A DNA stretch of 64,000 bases from Fistularia commersonii (GCA_037954325.1 JBBMNZ010000009.1:14758001-14822000); one strand, 5' to 3'. Positions 1 through 13,705 are shown, numbered from the stretch's first letter. The notes: a model not told the origin generated them from the sequence alone. A program made the numbers and translations.

Positions 1-480
1 ATGATTCTGCACAATATATATCAAATTCAGTGTAATCCAGCCACAAGTTCAAAAGATATAGCCATTCGTTCAAAATGTGCTTAACTCACCGAGTTGAAGC
101 GTTTTTGATTTGGAGTGGAAATAACTGATTAATTTCATCAAGCAGGTTTCTGCTGTTGAAATATGTTGTTTAGGACATGATTCTGCACAATATATGTGAA
201 ATTCAGTAGAATCCAGGTACAAATTTAAAAGTTATAGCCATTCGTTCAAAAAGTGCTTATCCCACCAAGTTGAAGCGTCTTTGATTCGGAGTGGAAATAA
301 CTAATGAATTTCATCAAGCAGGTTTCTGCTGTTGAAATATGTTGTTTAGGACATGATTCTCCACAATATATGTCAAATTCAGTGTCATCCAGCAACAAGT
401 TTAAAAGTTATAGCCATTCGTTCAACCATTGCTGCGCTCACCGAGTTGAAGCGTTTTTGAATCGGAGTGGAAATAACTAA
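1..480. repeat. Tail of a 12-monomer unit
   Basis: Bases 1-480 match 3,516-3,995 at an offset of 3,515, and their first part matches 5,625 onward. They carry the same succession of variants: gatttgg, then tgattaatttc, then tgtgaaattc with ccaggtac, then the ctccac monomer ending in cattgctgcgctc. The unit begins outside the window. Confidence 0.85.
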
Positions 481-1886
481 TGAATGTCATCAAGCAGGTT
501 TCTGCTGTTGAAATATGTTGTTTAGGACATGATTCTGCACAATATATATCAAATTCAGTGTAATCCAGCCACAAGTTCAAAAGACATAGCCATTCGCTCA
601 AAATGTGCTTAACTCACCGAGTTGAAGCGTTTTTGATTCGAGTGGTAATAACTAATGAATTTCATCAAGCAGGTTTCAACTGTTGAAATATGTTGTTCTG
701 GACAATATTCTGCACAATATATATCAAATTCAGTGTAATCCAGCAACAACTTTGAAAGTTATAGCCATTCGTTCAAAAAGTGCTTATCTCACAGAGTTGA
801 AGCGTTTTTGATTCGGAGTGGAAATAACTAATGAATTTCATCAAGCTGGTTGCTGCTCTTCAAATATGTTGTGTAGGACATGATTCTGCACAATATATAT
901 CAAATTCAGTGTAATCCAGCCACAAGTTCAAAAGATATAGCTATTCGTTCAAAATGTGCTTAAATCACCGAATTGAAGCGTTTTTGATTCAAGTGGTAAT
1001 AACTAATGAATTTAATCAAGCAGGTTTCTGCTGTTGAAATATGTTGTTTAGGACATGATTCTGCACAATATATGTCAAATTCAGTGTAATCCAGCAACAA
1101 GTTTAAAAGTTATAGCCATTCGTTCAAACATTGCTTCTCTCACCGAGTTGAAGCGTTTTTGATTCGGAGCGGAAACAACTAATGAATTTCATCAAGCTGG
1201 TTTCTGCTCTTCAAATATGTTGTTTAGGACATGATTCCGCACAATATATGTCAAATTCAGTTTAATCCAGCCTCAAGTTGAAAAGATATAGCAATGCGTT
1301 CATAAAGTGCTTATCTCAGTGGGTTGAAGCGTTTTTGATTCGGAGTGGAAATAACTGATTAATTTTATCATGCAGATTTGTGCTGTTTAAATATGCTGTT
1401 TAGGACATGATTCTTCACAATATATGTCAAATTCAGTAGAATCCAGCTACAAATTTGAAAGTCATAGCCATTTGATCAAAAAGTACTTATCCCACCAAGT
1501 TGAAGCGTTTTTGATTCGGAGTGGAAATAACTAATGATTTTCATCAAACCGGTTTCTGCTCTTCAAATATGTTGTTTAGGACATGATTCTGCACAATATA
1601 TGTCAAATTCAGTGTAATCCGGCCATAAGTTCAAAAGATATAGCCATTCGTTCAAAAACTGCTTATCAAACCGAGTTGAAGCGTTTTTGATTCGGAGTGG
1701 AAATAACTAATGAATTTCATCAAGCAGGTTTCTGCTGTTGAAATATGTTGTTTAGGACATGATTCTCCACAATATATGTCAAATTCAGTGTCATCCAGCA
1801 ACAAGTTTAAAAGTTATAGCCATTCGTTCAACCATTGCTGCGCTCACCGAGTTGAAGCGTTTTTGAATCGGAGTGGAAATAACTAA
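481..1886. repeat. 8-monomer unit, 1,406 bp
   Basis: The unit starts at tgaatgtcat (481) and the same point recurs at 1,887. It lacks a block of four monomers that the next unit has at about 3,116-3,820. The segment from about 281 to 1,686 is repeated at 1,687-3,092 with only a handful of differences by eye (for example gatttgtg at 1,376 against gatttctg at 2,782), so the duplication is very recent. Confidence 0.85.
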
Positions 1887-3995
1887 TGAATGTCATCAAG
1901 CAGGTTTCTGCTGTTGAAATATGTTGTTTAGGACATGATTCTGCACAATATATATCAAATTCAGTGTAATCCAGCCACAAGTTCAAAAGACATAGCCATT
2001 CGCTCAAAATGTGCTTAACTCACCGAGTTGAAGCGTTTTTGATTCGAGTGGTAATAACTAATGAATTTCATCAAGCAGGTTTCAACTGTTGAAATATGTT
2101 GTTCTGGACAATATTCTGCACAATATATATCAAATTCAGTGTAATCCAGCAACAACTTTGAAAGTTATAGCCATTCGTTCAAAAAGTGCTTATCTCACAG
2201 AGTTGAAGCGTTTTTGATTCGGAGTGGAAATAACTAATGAATTTCATCAAGCTGGTTGCTGCTCTTCAAATATGTTGTGTAGGACATGATTCTGCACAAT
2301 ATATATCAAATTCAGTGTAATCCAGCCACAAGTTCAAAAGATATAGCTATTCGTTCAAAATGTGCTTAAATCACCGAATTGAAGCGTTTTTGATTCAAGT
2401 GGTAATAACTAATGAATTTAATCAAGCAGGTTTCTGCTGTTGAAATATGTTGTTTAGGACATGATTCTGCACAATATATGTCAAATTCAGTGTAATCCAG
2501 CAACAAGTTTAAAAGTTATAGCCATTCGTTCAAACATTGCTTCTCTCACCGAGTTGAAGCGTTTTTGATTCGGAGCGGAAACAACTAATGAATTTCATCA
2601 AGCTGGTTTCTGCTCTTCAAATATGTTGTTTAGGACATGATTCTGCACAATATATGTCAAATTCAGTTTAATCCAGCCTCAAGTTGAAAAGATATAGCAA
2701 TGCGTTCATAAAGTGCTTATCTCAGTGGGTTGAAGCGTTTTTGATTCGGAGTGGAAATAACTGATTAATTTTATCATGCAGATTTCTGCTGTTTAAATAT
2801 GCTGTTTAGGACATGATTCTTCACAATATATGTCAAATTCAGTAGAATCCAGCTACAAATTTGAAAGTCATAGCCATTTGATCAAAAAGTACTTATCCCA
2901 CCAAGTTGAAGCGTTTTTGATTCGGAGTGGAAATAACTAATGATTTTCATCAAACCGGGTTCTGCTCTTCAAATATGTTGTTTAGAACATGATTCTGCAC
3001 AATATATGTCAAATTCAGTGTAATCCGGCCATAAGTTCAAAAGATATAGCCATTCGTTCAAAAACTGCTTATCAAACCGAGTTGAAGCGTTTTTGATTCG
3101 GAGTGGAAATAACTAATGAATTTCATCAAACTGGTTTCTGCTGTTGAAATATGTTGTTCAGGACATGATTCTCCACAATATATGTCAAATTCAGTGTCAT
3201 CCAGCCACAAGTTTAAAAGTTATAGCCATTCGTTCAAAAAGTGCTTATCTCACAGAGTTGAAGCGTTTTTGATTCGGAGTGGAAATAACTAATGAATTTC
3301 ATCAAGCAGGTTTCTGCTGTTGAAATATGTTGTTTGGGACATGATTCTGCACAATATATATCAAATTCAGTGTAATCCAGCCACAAGTTCAAAAGATATA
3401 GCCATTCGTTCAAAATGTGCTGAACTCACCGAGTTGAAGCGTTTTTGATTCGAGTGGTAATAACTAATGAATTTCATCAAGCAGGTTTCTGCTGTTGAAA
3501 TATGTTGTTTAGGACATGATTCTGCACAATATATATCAAATTCAGTGTAATCCAGCCACAAGTTCAAAAGATATAGCCATTCGTTCAAAATGTGCTTAAC
3601 TCACCGAGTTGAAGCGTTTTTGATTTGGAGTGGAAATAACTGATTAATTTCATCAAGCAGGTTTCTGCTGTTGAAATATGTTGTTTAGGACATGATTCTG
3701 CACAATATATGTGAAATTCAGTAGAATCCAGGTACAAATTTAAAAGTTATAGCCATTCGTTCAAAAAGTGCTTATCCCACCAAGTTGAAGCGTCTTTGAT
3801 TCGGAGTGGAAATAACTAATGAATTTCATCAAGCAGGTTTCTGCTGTTGAAATATGTTGTTCAGGACATGATTCTCCACAATATATGTCAAATTCAGTGT
3901 CATCCAGCCACAAGTTTAAAAGTTATAGCCATTCGTTCAACCATTGCTGCGCTCACCGAGTTGAAGCGTTTTTGAATCGGAGTGAAAATAACTAA
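1887..3995. repeat. 12-monomer unit, 2,109 bp
   Basis: This is the fullest form of the first family shared by neighbours. The order of diagnostic monomers is: gacatagccattcgctc; caactgttg with ttctggac; gctggttgctgctc with gtgtagg; aatttaatcaagc; ggagcggaaacaac; tttatcatgcag; tgattttcatcaaacc; then ctccac, gggacatg, gatttgg, ccaggtac and ctccac types. The same order follows from 3,996 at an offset of 2,109. Confidence 0.9.
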
Positions 3996-6280
3996 TGAAT
4001 GTCATCAAGCAAGTTTCTGCTGTTGAAATATGTTGTTTAGGACATGATTCTGCACAATATATATCAAATTCAGTGTAATCCAGCCACAAGTTCAAAAGAC
4101 ATAGCCATTCGCTCAAAATGTGCTTAACTCACCGAGTTGAAGCGTTTTTGATTCGAGTGGTAATAACTAATGAATTTCATCAAGCAGGTTTCAACTGTTG
4201 AAATATGTTGTTCTGGACAATATTCTGCACAATATATATCAAATTCAGTGTAATCCAGCAACAACTTTGAAAGTTATAGCCATTCGTTCAAAAAGTGCTT
4301 ATCTCACAGAGTTGAAGCGTTTTTGATTCGGAGTGGAAATAACTAATGAATTTCATCAAGCTGGTTGCTGCTCTTCAAATATGTTGTGTAGGACATGATT
4401 CTGCACAATATATATCAAATTCAGTGTAATCCAGCCACAAGTTCAAAAGATATAGCTATTCGTTCAAAATGTGCTTAAATCACCGAATTGAAGCGTTTTT
4501 GATTCAAGTGGTAATAACTAATGAATTTAATCAAGCAGGTTTCTGCTGTTGAAATATGTTGTTTAGGACATGATTCTGCACAATATATGTCAAATTCAGT
4601 GTAATCCAGCAACAAGTTTAAAAGTTATAGCCATTCGTTCAAACATTGCTTCTCTCACCGAGTTGAAGCGTTTTTGATTCGGAGCGGAAACAACTAATGA
4701 ATTTCATCAAGCTGGTTTCTGCTCTTCAAATATGTTGTTTAGGACATGATTCTGCACAATATATGTCAAATTCAGTTTAATCCAGCCTCAAGTTGAAAAG
4801 ATATAGCAATGCGTTCATAAAGTGCTTATCTCAGTGGGTTGAAGCGTTTTTGATTCGGAGTGGAAATAACTGATTAATTTTATCATGCAGATTTCTGCTG
4901 TTTAAATATGCTGTTTAGGACATGATTCTTCACAATATATGTCAAATTCAGTAGAATCCAGCTACAAATTTGAAAGTCATAGCCATTTGATCAAAAAGTA
5001 CTTATCCCACCAAGTTGAAGCGTTTTTGATTCGGAGTGGAAATAACTAATGATTTTCATCAAACCGGTTTCTGCTCTTCAAATATGTTGTTTAGGACATG
5101 ATTCTGCACAATATATGTCAAATTCAGTGTAATCCGGCCATAAGTTCAAAAGATATAGCCATTCGTTCAAAAACTGCTTATCAAACCGAGTTGAAGCGTT
5201 TTTGATTCGGAGTGGAAATAACTAATGAATTTCATCAAACTGGTTTCTGCTGTTGAAATATTTTGTTTAGGACATGATTCTCCACAATATATGTCAAATT
5301 CAGTGTCATCCAGCCACAAGTTTAAAAGTTATAGCCATTCGTTCAAAAAGTGCTTATCTCACAGAGTTGAAGCGTTTTTGATTCGGAGTGGAAATAACTA
5401 ATGAATGACATCAAGCAGGTTTCTGCTGTTGAAATATGTTGTTTAGGACATGATTCTGCACAATATATATCAAATTCAGTGTAATCCAGCCACAAGTTCA
5501 AAAGATATAGCCATTCGTTCAAAATGTGCTGAACTCACCGAGTTGAAGCGTTTTTGATTCGAGTGGTAATAACTAATGAATTTCATCAAGCAGGTTTCTG
5601 CTGTTGAAATATGTTGTTTAGGACATGATTCTGCACAATATATATCAAATTCAGTGTAATCCAGCCACAAGTTCAAAAGATATAGCCATTCGTTCAAAAT
5701 GTGCTTAACTCACCGAGTTGAAGCGTTTTTGATTTGGAGTGGAAATAACTGATTAATTTCATCAAGCAGGTTTCTGCTGTTGAAATATGTTGTTTAGGAC
5801 ATGATTTTGCACAATAAATGTCAAATCCAGTGTAATCCAGCCTCAAGTTCAAAAGATAAAGCAATTCGTTCATAAAGTCCTTAACTCACCGAATTGAAGC
5901 GTTTTTGATTTGGAGTGGAAATAACTGATTAATTTCATCAAGCAGGTTTCTGCTGTTGAAATATGTTGTTTAGGACATGATTCTGCACAATATATGTGAA
6001 ATTCAGTAGAATCCAGGTACAAATTTAAAAGTTATAGCCATTCGTTCAAAAAGTGCTTATCCCACCAAGTTGAAGCGTCTTTGATTCGGAGTGGAAATAA
6101 CTAATGAATTTCATCAAGCAGGTTTCTGCTGTTGAAATATGTTGTTTAGGACATGATTCTCCACAATATATGTCAAATTCAGTGTCATCCAGCCACAAGT
6201 TTAAAAGTTATAGCCATTCGTTCAACCATTGCTGCGCTCACCGAGTTGAAGCGTTTTTGAATCGGAGTGGAAATAACTAA
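3996..6280. repeat. 13-monomer unit, 2,285 bp
   Basis: The order is the same as in the unit before it, with one extra monomer at 5,750-5,925. The offset of 2,109 from 1,887 holds until that insertion and becomes 2,285 after it, a gain of exactly 176 bp. Confidence 0.9.
5750..5925. repeat. Inserted single monomer
   Basis: This extra monomer is bounded by tgattaatttcatcaagc at 5,750 and again at 5,926. Its body (ttttgcacaataaatg, cctcaag, gataaagcaattcg, agtccttaactc) differs from both neighbours, so it is not a simple copy of either. Its nearest likeness in the window is the monomer at about 7,208-7,310. Confidence 0.8.
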
Positions 6281-7861
6281 TGAATGTCATCAAGCAGGTT
6301 TCTGCTGTTGAAATATGTTGTTTAGGACATGATTCTGCACAATATATATCAAATTCAGTGTAATCCAGCCACAACTTCAAAAGACATAGCCATTCGCTCA
6401 AAATGTGCTTAACTCACCGAGTTGAAGCGTTTTTGATTCGAGTGGTAATAACTAATGAATTTCATCAAGCAGGTTTCAACTGTTGAAATATGTTGTTCTG
6501 GACAATATTCTGCACAATATATATCAAATTCAGTGTAATCCAGCAACAACTTTGAAAATTATAGCCATTCGTTCAAAAAGTGCTTATCTCACAGAGTTGA
6601 AGCGTTTTTGATTCGGAGTGGAAATAACTAATGAATTTCATCAAGCTGGTTGCTGCTCTTCAAATATGTTGTGTAGGACATGATTCTGCACAATATATAT
6701 CAAATTCAGTGTAATCCAGCCACAAGTTCAAAAGATATAGCTATTCGTTCAAAATGTGCTTAAATCACCGAATTGAAGCGTTTTTGATTCAAGTGGTAAT
6801 AACTAATGAATTTAATCAAACAGGTTTCTGCTGTTGAAATATGTTGTTTAGGACATGATTCTGCACAATATATATCAAATTCAGTGTAATCCAGCCACAA
6901 GTTCAAAAGATATAGCCATTCGTTCAAAATGTGCTTAAATCACCGAATTGAAGCGTTTTTGATTCGAGTGGTAATAACTAATGAATTTCATTAAGCAGGT
7001 TTCTGCTGTTGAAATATGTTGTTTAGGACATGATTCTGCACAATATATATCAAATTCAGTGTAATCCAGCCACAAGTTCAAAAGATATAGCCATTCGTTC
7101 AAAATGTGCTTAACTCACCGAGTTGAAGCGTTTTTGATTTGGAGTGGAAATAACTGATTAATTTCATCAAGCAGGTTTCTGCTGTTGAAATATGTTGTTT
7201 AGGACATGATTTTACACAATATATGTCAAATTCAGTGTAATCCAGCCTCAAGTTCAAAAGATAAAGCAATGCGTTCATAAAGTCCTTAACTCACCGAGTT
7301 GAAGCGTTTTTGATTCGGAGTGGAAATAACTAATGAATTTCATCAAACTGGTTTCTGCTCTTCAAATATGTTGTTTAGGACATGATTCTGCACAATATAT
7401 GTCAAATTCAGTGTCATCCAGCCAAAAGTTTAAAAGTTATAGCCATTCGTTCAAGCATTGCTTCTCTCACCGAGTTGAAGCGTTTTTGATTTGGAGTGGA
7501 AATAACTAATGAAGTTCATCAAGCAGGTTTCTGCTGTTGAAATATGTTGTTTAGGACATGATTCTGCACAATATATGTGAAATTCAGTAGAATCCAGGTA
7601 CAAATTTAAAAGTTATAGCCATTCGTTCAAAAAGTGCTTATCCCACCAAGTTGAAGCGTCTTTGATTCGGAGTGGAAATAACTAATGAATTTCATCAAGC
7701 AGGTTTCTGCTGTTGAAATATGTTGTTTAGGACATGATTCTCCACAATATATGTCAAATTCAGTGTCATCCAGCAACAAGTTTAAAAGTTAGAGCCATTC
7801 GTTCAACCATTGCTGCGCTCACCGAGTTGAAGCGTTTTTGATTCGGAGTGGAAATAACTAA
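6281..7861. repeat. 9-monomer unit, 1,581 bp
   Basis: The first four monomers keep the family order from 6,281. After about 6,810 the order changes to three similar ccacaagttc monomers, then one like the insert at 5,750, then the ccaggtac and ctccac types. The unit closes at the tgaatgtcat anchor at 7,862. It therefore looks like a shortened, rearranged member of the same family. Confidence 0.8.
7288..7303. other. Dyad aactc-acc-gagtt plus gaa
   Basis: AACTC and GAGTT are exact reverse complements around ACC at 7,288-7,300, recurring in monomers of the ttaactcacc type. In the ttatctcacc type the arms shrink to CTC and GAG. The 16 bases including the trailing gaa differ by one base from aactcacagagttgaa, which I recall from the human alpha-satellite consensus. 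The rest of the monomer does not resemble alpha satellite, so I treat the likeness as coincidence or convergence on a dyad. Confidence 0.6.
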
Positions 7862-8784
7862 TGAATGTCATCAAGCAGGTTTCTGCTGTTGAAATATGTT
7901 GTTTAGGACATGATTCTGCACAATATATATCAAATTCAGTGTAATCCAGCCACAAGTTCAAAAGACATAGTCATTCGCTCAAAATGTGCTTAACTCACCG
8001 AGTTGAAGCGTTTTTGATTCAAGTGGTAATAACTAATGAATTTCATCAAGCAGGTTTCTGTTGTTGAAATATGTTTGTTCAGGACAATATTCTGCACAAT
8101 ATATATCAAATTCAGTGTAATCCAGCAACAACTTTGAAAGTTATAGCCATTCGTTCAAAAAGTGCTTATCTCACAGAGTTGAAGCGTTTTTGATTCGGAG
8201 TGAAATAACTAATGAATTTCATCAAGCAGGTTTCTGCTGTTGAAATATGTTGTGTAGGACATGATTCTGCACAATATATATCAAATTCAGTGTAATCCAG
8301 CCACAAGTTCAAAAGATATAGCTATTCATTCAAAATGTGCTTAACTCACCGAGTTGAAGCGTTTATGATTCAGAGTGGAAATAACTAATGAATTTCATCA
8401 AGCTGGTTTCTGCTGTTGAAATATGTTGTTTAGGACATGATTCTGCACAATATATTTCAAATTCAGTGTAATCCAGCAACAAATTTAAAAGTTATAGCCA
8501 TTCGTTCAAACAATCCTTCTCTCACCGAGTTGAAACGTTTTTGATTCGGAGTGGAAATAACTAATGAATTTCATCAAGCAGGTTTCTGCTGTTGAAATAT
8601 GTTGTTTAGTACATGATTCTGCACAATATATATGAAATTCAGTGTAATCCAGCCACAAGTTCAAAAGATAAAGCCATTCGTTCAAAATGTGCTTAACTCA
8701 CCGAGTTGAAGCGTTTTTGAATCGAGTGGAAATAACTAATGAATTTCATCAAGCTGGTTGCTGCTCTTCAAATATGTTGTGTAG
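7862..8784. repeat. Partial, degenerate member of the first family
   Basis: It opens with the usual anchor at 7,862 and the gacatag monomer, but later monomers carry private changes: atgtttgttcagg at about 8,072, gagtgaaataac with a missing base at about 8,200, and cgtttatgattc near 8,362. The stretch leads into the 14-monomer family. Confidence 0.65.
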
Positions 8785-11245
8785 GATATGATTCTGCACA
8801 ATATATGTCAAATTCAGTTTTATCCAGCCACAAGTTTAAAAGATATAGCCATTCATTCAAAAAGTGCTTATCTCACCTAGTTGAAGTGTTTTTGATATAG
8901 AGTGAAAATTACTAATGAATGTCATCAAGCTGGTTTCTGCTGTAGAAATATGTTGTTTAGGACATGATTCTGCACAATATATGTCAAATTCAGTGTAATC
9001 CAGCAACAAGTTTAAAAGTTATAGCCATTCGTTCAAACATAGCTCATCTCACCGAGTATAAGCGTTTTTGATTCGGAGTGGAAATAACTAATGAATTTCT
9101 TCAAGCAGGTTTCTGCTGTTGAAATATGTTGTTTAGGACATGATTCTGCACAATATATGTCAAATTCAGTGTAATCCAGCCACAAGTTCAAAAGATATAA
9201 CAATGCGTTCATAAAGTGCTTAACTCACCGAGTTGAAGCGTTTTTGATTTGGAGTGGAAATAACTGATTAATTTCATCAAGCAGGTTTCTGCTGTTGAAA
9301 TATGTTGTTTAGGACATGATTCTGCACAATATATGTCAAATTCAGTGTAATCCAGCAACAAGTTTAAAAGTTATAGCCATTCGTTCAAACATTGCTTCTC
9401 TCACCGAGTTGAAGCGTTTTTGATTCGGAGTGGAAATAACTAATGATTTTCATTTAAACTGGTTTCTGCTCTTCAAATATGTTGTTTAGGACATGATTCT
9501 GCACAAATATGTCAAATTCAGTGTAATCCGGCCATAAGTTCAAAAGATATAGCCATTCGTTCAAAAACTGCTTATCAAACCAAGTGAAGCGTTTTTGATT
9601 CGGAGTGGAAATAACTAATGAATTTCATCAAGCTGGTTTCTGCTGTTGAAATATGTTGTTTAGGACATGATTCTCCACAATATATGTCAAATTCAGTGTC
9701 ATCCAGCCACAAGTTTAAAAGTTATAGCCATTCGTTCAAAAAGTGCTTATCTCACAGAGTTGAAGCGTTTTTGATTCGGAGTGGAAATAACTAATGAATG
9801 TCATCAAGCAGGTTTCTGCTGTTGAAATATGTTGTTTAGGACATGATTCTGCACAATATATATCAAATTCAGTGTAATCCAGCCACAAGTTCAAAAGATA
9901 TAGCAATGCGTTCAAAATGTGCTTAACTCACCGAGTTGAAGCGTTTTTGATTTGGAGTGGAAATAACTGATTAATTTCATCAAGCAGGTTGCTGCTGTTG
10001 AAATATGTTGTTTAGGACATGATTTTGCACAATATATGTCAAATTCAGTAGAATCCAACTACAAATTTAACAGTTATAGCCATTCGTTCAAAAAGTACTT
10101 ATCCCACCAAGTTGAAGCGTTTTTTATTCGGAGTGAAAATAACTAATGATATTCATCAAACTGGTTTCTGCTCTTCAAATATATTGTTTAGGACATGATT
10201 CTGCACAAATATGTCAAATTCAGTGTAATCCGGCCATAAGTTCAAAAGATATAGCCATTCGTTCAAAAACTGCTTATCAAACCGAGTTGAAGCGTTTTTG
10301 ATTCGGAGTGAAAATAACTAATGAATTTCATCAAGCTGGTTTCTGCTGTTGAAATATGTTGTTTAGGACATGATTCTCCACAATATATGTCAAATTCAGT
10401 GTCATCCAGCCACAAGTTTAAAAGTTATAGCCATTCGTTCAACCATTGCTTCTCTCACCGAGTTGAAGCGTTTTTCATTTGGAGTGGAAATAACTAATGA
10501 AGTTCATCAAGCAGGATTCTGCTGTTGAAATATGTTGTTTAGGACATGATTCTGCACAATATATGTCAAATTCAGTGTAATCCAGCCTCAAGTTCAAAAG
10601 ATATAGCAATGAGTTCATAAAGTGCTTATCTCACCTCGTTGAAGCGTTTTTGATTCGGAGTGGAAATAACTGATTAATTTCATCAAGCAGGTTTCTGCTG
10701 TTGAAATATGTTGTTTAGGACATGATTCTGCACAATATATGTCAAATTCAGTAGAATCCAGGTACAAATTTAAAAGTTATAGCCATTCGTTCAAAAAGTG
10801 CTTATCCCACCAAGTTGAAGCGTCTTTGATTCGGAGTGGAAATAACTAATGAATTTCATCAAGCAGGTTTCTGCTGTTGATATATTTTGTTTAGGACATG
10901 ATTCTCCACAATATATGTCAAATTCAGTGTCATCCAGCCACAAGTTTAAAAGTTAGAGCCATTCGTTCAACCATTGCTGCGCTCACCGAGTTGAAGCGTT
11001 TTTGATTCGGAGTGGAAACAACTAATGAATGTCATCAAGGAGGTTTCTGCTGTTGAAATATGTTGTTTAGGACATGATTCTGAACAATATATATCAAATT
11101 CAGTGTAATCCAGCCACAAGTTCAAAAGACATAGCAATTAGTTCAAAATGTGCTTAACTCACCGAGTTGAAGCGTTTTTGATTCGAGTGGTAATAACTAA
11201 TGAGTATCATCAAGCAGGTTTCTGCTGTTGAAATATGTTGTTTAG
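8785..11245. repeat. 14-monomer unit, copy 1 (2,461 bp)
   Basis: Diagnostic points recur exactly 2,461 bp later: tgaatgtcatcaagctgg with gtagaaatatg at 8,916 and 11,377; tgattttcatttaaac at 9,444 and 11,905; and ctgaacaatat at 11,080 and 13,541. The left break is where ggatatgattctgcac follows gctgctcttc here but gctgctgttg in copy 2. Confidence 0.9.
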
Positions 11246-13705
11246 GATATGATTCTGCACAATATATGTCAAATTCAGTTTTATCCAGCCACAAGTTTAA
11301 AAGATATAGCCATTCATTCAAAAAGTGCTTATCTCACCTAGTTGAAGTGTTTTTGATATAGAGTGAAAATTACTAATGAATGTCATCAAGCTGGTTTCTG
11401 CTGTAGAAATATGTTGTTTAGGACATGATTCTGCACAATATATATCAAATTCAGTGTAATCAAGCAACATGTTTAAAAGTTATAGCCATTCGTTCAAACA
11501 TAGCTCATCTCACCGAGTATAAGCGTTTTTGATTCGGAGTGGAAATAACTAATGAATTTCTTCAAGCAGGTTTCTGCTGTTGAAATATGTTTTTTAGGAC
11601 ATGATTCTGCACAATATATGTCAAATTCAGTGTAATCCAGCCACAAGTTCAAAAGATATAACAATGCGTTCATAAAGTGCTTAACTCACCGAGTTGAAGC
11701 GTTTTTGATTTGGAGTGGAAATAACTGATTAATTTCATCAAGCAGGTTTCTGCTGTTGAAATATGTTGTTTAGGACATGATTCTGCACAATATATGTCAA
11801 ATTCAGTGTAATCCAGCAACAAGTTTAAAAGTTATAGCCATTCGTTCAAACATTGCTTCTCTCACCGAGTTGAAGCGTTTTTGATTCGGAGTGGAAATAA
11901 CTAATGATTTTCATTTAAACTGGTTTCTGCTCTTCAAATATGTTGTTTAGGACATGATTCTGCACAAATATGTCAAATTCAGTGTAATCCGGCCATAAGT
12001 TCAAAAGATATAGCCATTCGTTCAAAAACTGCTTATCAAACCGAGTGAAGCGTTTTTGATTCAGAGTGGAAATAACTAATGAATTTCATCAAGCTGGTTT
12101 CTGCTGTTGAAATATGTTGTTTAGGACATGATTCTCCACAATATATGTCAAATTCAGTGTCATCCAGCCACAAGTTTAAAAGTTATAGCCATTCGTTCAA
12201 AAAGTGCTTATCTCACAGAGTTGAAGCGTTTTTGATTCGGAGTGGAAATAACTAATGAATGTCATCAAGCAGGTTTCTGCTGTTGAAATATGTTGTTTAG
12301 GACATGATTCTGCACAATATATATCAAATTCAGTGTAATCCAGCCACAAGTTCAAAAGATATAGCAATGCGTTCAAAATGTGCTTAACTCACCGAGTTGA
12401 AGCGTTTTTGATTTGGAGTGGAAATAACTGATTAATTTCATCAAGCAGGTTGCTGCTGTTGAAATATGTTGTTTAGGACATGATTTTGCACAATATATGT
12501 CAAATTCAGTAGAATCCAACTACAAATTTAACAGTTATAGCCATTCGTTCAAAAAGTACTTATCCCACCAAGTTGAAGCGTTTTTTATTCGGAGTGAAAA
12601 TAACTAATGATATTCATCAAACTGGTTTCTGCTCTTCAAATATATTGTTTAGGACATGATTCTGCACAAATATGTCAAATTCAGTGTAATCCGGCCATAA
12701 GTTCAAAAGATATAGCCATTCGTTCAAAAACTGCTTATCAAACCGAGTTGAAGCGTTTTTGATTCGGAGTGAAAATAACTAATGAATTTCATCAAGCTGG
12801 TTTCTGCTGTTGAAATATGTTGTTTAGGACATGATTCTCCACAATATATGTCAAATTCAGTGTCATCCAGCCACAAGTTTAAAAGTTATAGCCATTCGTT
12901 CAACCATTGCTTCTCTCACCGAGTTGAAGCGTTTTTCATTTGGAGTGGAAATGACTAATGAATTTAATCAAGCAGGTTTCTGCTGTTGAAATATGTTGTT
13001 TAGGACATGATTCTGCACAATATATGTCAAATTCAGTGTAATCCAGCCTCAAGTTCAAAAGATATAGCAATGAGTTCATAAAGTGCTTATCTCACCTCGT
13101 TGAAGCGTTTTTGATTCGGAGTGGAAATAACTGATTAATTTCATCAAGCAGGTTTCTGCTGTTGAAATATGTTGTTTAGGACATGATTCTGCACAATATA
13201 TGTCAAATTCAGTAGAATCCAGGTACAAATTTAAAAGTTATAGCCATTCGTTCAAAAAGTGCTTATCCCACCAAGTTGAAGCGTCTTTGATTCGGAGTGG
13301 AAATAACTAATGAATTTCATCAAGCAGGTTTCTGCTGTTGATATATTTTGTTTAGGACATGATTCTCCACAATATATGTCAAATTCAGTGTCATCCAGCC
13401 ACAAGTTTAAAAGTTAGAGCCATTCGTTCAACCATTGCTGCGCTCACCGAGTTGAAGCGTTTTTGATTCGGAGTGGAAACAACTAATGAATGTCATCAAG
13501 GAGGTTTCTGCTGTTGAAATATGTTGTTTAGGATATGATTCTGAACAATATATATCAAATTCAGTGTAATCCAGCCACAAGTTCAAAAGACATAGCAATT
13601 AGTTCAAAATGTGCTTAACTCACCGAGTTGAAGCGTTTTTGATTCGAGTGGTAATAACTAATGAGTATCATCAAGCAGGTTTCTGCTGTTGAAATATGTT
13701 GTTTA
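11246..13705. repeat. 14-monomer unit, copy 2 (~2,460 bp)
   Basis: It follows copy 1 directly. It differs by scattered single bases such as caagcaacatg near 11,460, accgagtgaagcg near 12,041 against accaagtgaagcg, and ggatatg at 13,531 against ggacatg. Homology ends near 13,705, where gtttaggacatg and then caacaacttt replace the expected gttttatcc. Confidence 0.9.

Noticed and set aside
3367..3588. 73-codon minus-strand reading frame, repeated at 5,476-5,697, with similar ones at 14,022, 15,601, 18,501-25,745, 31,518, 32,576, 57,757 and 58,459
   Set aside because: They lie wholly inside satellite monomers and recur with the repeat. Because 176 is not a multiple of 3, the frame changes in each successive monomer, so frames stay open for little more than one monomer. 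No start context, codon bias or domain supports a gene.
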